7,438 nt of DNA. It comes from an uncultured Cloacibacillus sp. (GTDB lineage Bacteria; Synergistota; Synergistia; Synergistales; Synergistaceae). The notes under the pieces are model-generated. The model did no database searches, was not told the DNA's origin, and saw only the letters and a program-made list of their open reading frames with translations. The position numbers and the translations under genes are program-made. Shown piece by piece: positions 5,990-7,438 of this stretch. Within the stretch, counting starts at the first letter, position 1, and each line of letters begins with the position of its first letter. The stretch covers positions 1-7,438 of the forward strand of contig UQVV01000088.1 in the NCBI GenBank assembly GCA_900544635.1, given 5' to 3'.

Positions 5990-6015
5990 AAAAGCCGCGG
6001 TTATAGCCGCGGCTT
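5990..6015 (-). terminator. Intrinsic terminator of the aconitase-like gene
   Basis: A perfect 9-bp stem pairs 5992-6000 (AAGCCGCGG) with 6007-6015 (CCGCGGCTT) around a 6-nt loop. On the minus strand it runs into four T (complement of 5993-5990) and then AT-rich DNA. It begins 37 nt after the stop codon of the hydratase gene, the normal distance. The plus-strand side continues ACTCTTTTA, a poorer U tract, so the minus direction is favoured. Confidence 0.75.
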
Positions 6016-6051
6016 ACTCTTTTATCCGGGGATTTTATATTATTGAGTTTC

Positions 6052-7438
6052 TTATCGCTCTGAATAATAATTCATAAGACACCCTGACAGCAAGATTTTT
6101 CTGTCATCTTCCGTCAACCCGGGCATCAGCGCCTTCACGCGGATTTTACCGCCGTTCCGCGTCAGCAGCCACGCCTCGGCCTCCTCCGCTCCGCTCTCGA
6201 CTTCGGCGCGGACGTTCGGAAGCCAGAGCCATTCGCCGGGGCTGAACAGGCGCGCGCTCTCTTCGTCCGTTATGAAGGGAATCATGCCCCAGTTGATCAG
6301 GTTGCTGCGGTAGCGCTTCGTCGCGTATTCCAGCGCGAAGTTCGCCGCGCCGCCGAGGACGCGCTGCGACGAGGCGGCCTGCTCGCGCGCGGAGCCGTCG
6401 CCGGGCTTCACGGCGAAGATGCAGCTTCCTATCGCGAGCCGCGAAGCGTCGCCGCAGCCGGCGCGCCGCAGCAGCTCCGTCAGCTCACGGGAAAGTCCGC
6501 GCGTTCCGTCCGCGGCGCGACGTTCTTCCTCGAGCGCCTGCGCTTCGCGCGCGCGTCTTACGTACTGCGGGTCCTTGCGCGAGAGCGCGAACTGCGCGAG
6601 CTTGAGCGGGTTCGAGCGCAGCGACGACGTTTCGCCCGACGGTATCAGCTCGTCGGTCGTAGTCACGGGGTCGTGTATCACGGAGGCTATTTCGAGCAGC
6701 ATGTCTTCGGCCATCGGGTATATCCTCGGCCACGGCTTTATGTTCGGGCCGTAGACGAGCTCCGCCGTTTCGTCCGGGCGTCCGCAGCCGTGGAATACGG
6801 CCTTTTCGTAGAGCTCGCCGCGGAAGCGGTACGGCATGTCGTGCAGCAGCGCGCCGTATTTCTCCGCTGAGGTTATGACGCCGCCGTTCGCGGCCGTCGC
6901 CGCTATCGAGCGCGCGTCCATGAGCGCGACGGAGGCGATCTGCCCTTCGCGCGGCTTCGAGCCCTCGCGGTTCGGGAAGTTCCTCGTCGTGTGGCGGAGG
7001 CTGAAGCCGCGGTTCGCGGGAGTGTCGCCCGCGCCGAAGCACGGGCCGCAGAAGGCGGTCTTGACCACCGCGCCCGCGGACATAAGGTCAAGCAGGCATC
7101 CGTTCGCGGCGAGCTCCATCATCGCGGGCTGGCTGCCGGGATACACGGAGAGCGGGAAGCCGCGCGTGCCGCGTCCCCTGAGTATCTGCGCCGCTGCGAC
7201 TACGTTGTCGAATATGCCGCCAGAGCAGCCGGCGATTATCCCCTGGTCGGCGCGGATTTCGCCGTTCTTTGAAATTTTGTCCGTGAGGCCGAGCTTCAGC
7301 GTCTCGTCCTCGAAGGCGGCGCACGCCTCGTCTTCGACCTTCTTCAATATCTCGTATGGATTTCCCGTAAGCTCGTCTATCGTGCAGACGTTGCTCGGGT
7401 GGAAGGGCAGCGCTATCATCGGCCTTATCCCGCTGAGG
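6052..7438 (-). CDS. Aconitase-superfamily iron-sulphur hydratase (5' end outside window)
   Basis: The gene is cut by the right edge: the frame stays open upstream of the Met codon at 7419 and reads LSGIRP into it, matching the aconitase pattern before MIALPFHPS. About 461 residues are visible, the middle and C-terminal parts of a protein probably about 650-770 long. Numbering from that Met, Cys65 (AGCSGG) and Cys124/Cys127 (CGPC) match the three [4Fe-4S] ligands of aconitase in order and spacing. PGSQ (95-98), TTRNFPNREG (144-153) and an S-x-AATAANGG helix start follow. The C-terminal swivel domain carries GDGSAREQAA (341-350), with Ser343 and Arg345 matching catalytic Ser and Arg of aconitase, and NLINWGMIPF (373-382). 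The enzyme should dehydrate or isomerise a hydroxy-acid in the cytoplasm. GSAREQ in place of the usual GSSREH, and an unusual middle part, point to a YbhJ-like side branch and not a true citrate aconitase. The substrate is unknown. Confidence 0.88.
   Translation of the reverse strand, partial: LSGIRPMIALPFHPSNVCTIDELTGNPYEILKKVEDEACAAFEDETLKLGLTDKISKNGEIRADQGIIAGCSGGIFDNVVAAAQILRGRGTRGFPLSVYPGSQPAMMELAANGCLLDLMSAGAVVKTAFCGPCFGAGDTPANRGFSLRHTTRNFPNREGSKPREGQIASVALMDARSIAATAANGGVITSAEKYGALLHDMPYRFRGELYEKAVFHGCGRPDETAELVYGPNIKPWPRIYPMAEDMLLEIASVIHDPVTTTDELIPSGETSSLRSNPLKLAQFALSRKDPQYVRRAREAQALEEERRAADGTRGLSRELTELLRRAGCGDASRLAIGSCIFAVKPGDGSAREQAASSQRVLGGAANFALEYATKRYRSNLINWGMIPFITDEESARLFSPGEWLWLPNVRAEVESGAEEAEAWLLTRNGGKIRVKALMPGLTEDDRKILLSGCLMNYYSER

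Overview
The window is GC-rich bacterial DNA, with many GCG/CGC codons but also frequent ATA isoleucine codons. It is tightly packed: no gap between genes exceeds about 205 bp, and there are no tRNA or rRNA genes, IS elements, CRISPR arrays or phage genes. The gene content suggests an anaerobic, amino-acid-fermenting bacterium. It includes a molbindin, an AbgT-type transporter, a YtcJ-type amidohydrolase, a C45-type amidase and an iron-sulphur hydratase of the aconitase superfamily. My best guess is Synergistota (Synergistes/Cloacibacillus-like). This is inference from composition and gene set, not proof.

Left part, plus strand. A strong intrinsic terminator (1-30) ends an unseen upstream gene. 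A near-consensus extended -10 promoter then drives an unrecognised 196-residue protein (125-715). After a second, weaker promoter comes a 143-residue di-Mop protein of two TOBE repeats (825-1256), which binds molybdate or tungstate. A near-perfect bidirectional terminator (1298-1334) separates this side from the convergent minus-strand genes.

Right part, minus strand, read right to left. The 3' part of an aconitase-superfamily hydratase (6052 to the right edge; its 5' end lies outside) ends at a hairpin terminator (5990-6015). A good sigma-70-type promoter (-35 at 5957-5952, -10 at 5934-5929) then begins a three-gene unit. In order these are a YtcJ-like metal-dependent amidohydrolase (5846-4224), an AbgT-family membrane transporter (4172-2598) and a C45-family Ntn amidase/acyltransferase (2489-1359). 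The unit ends at the bidirectional terminator.

The three-gene unit is the most interesting part. It recalls the E. coli abgABT logic, in which an AbgT carrier is paired with amide-cleaving enzymes that release an amino acid from an acyl or aroyl conjugate, but here both hydrolases come from unrelated superfamilies. The substrate is unknown. The unit has two regulatory oddities. One is a terminator-like hairpin with a U-rich tract in its 5' leader. The other is a large GC-rich hairpin between the transporter and the C45 gene, placed so close to the C45 ribosome-binding site that a promoter of its own is unlikely. Start codons were revised from the longest reading frames for three genes (125, 2489 and 4172), on ribosome-binding-site evidence for the first two and more weakly for the third.
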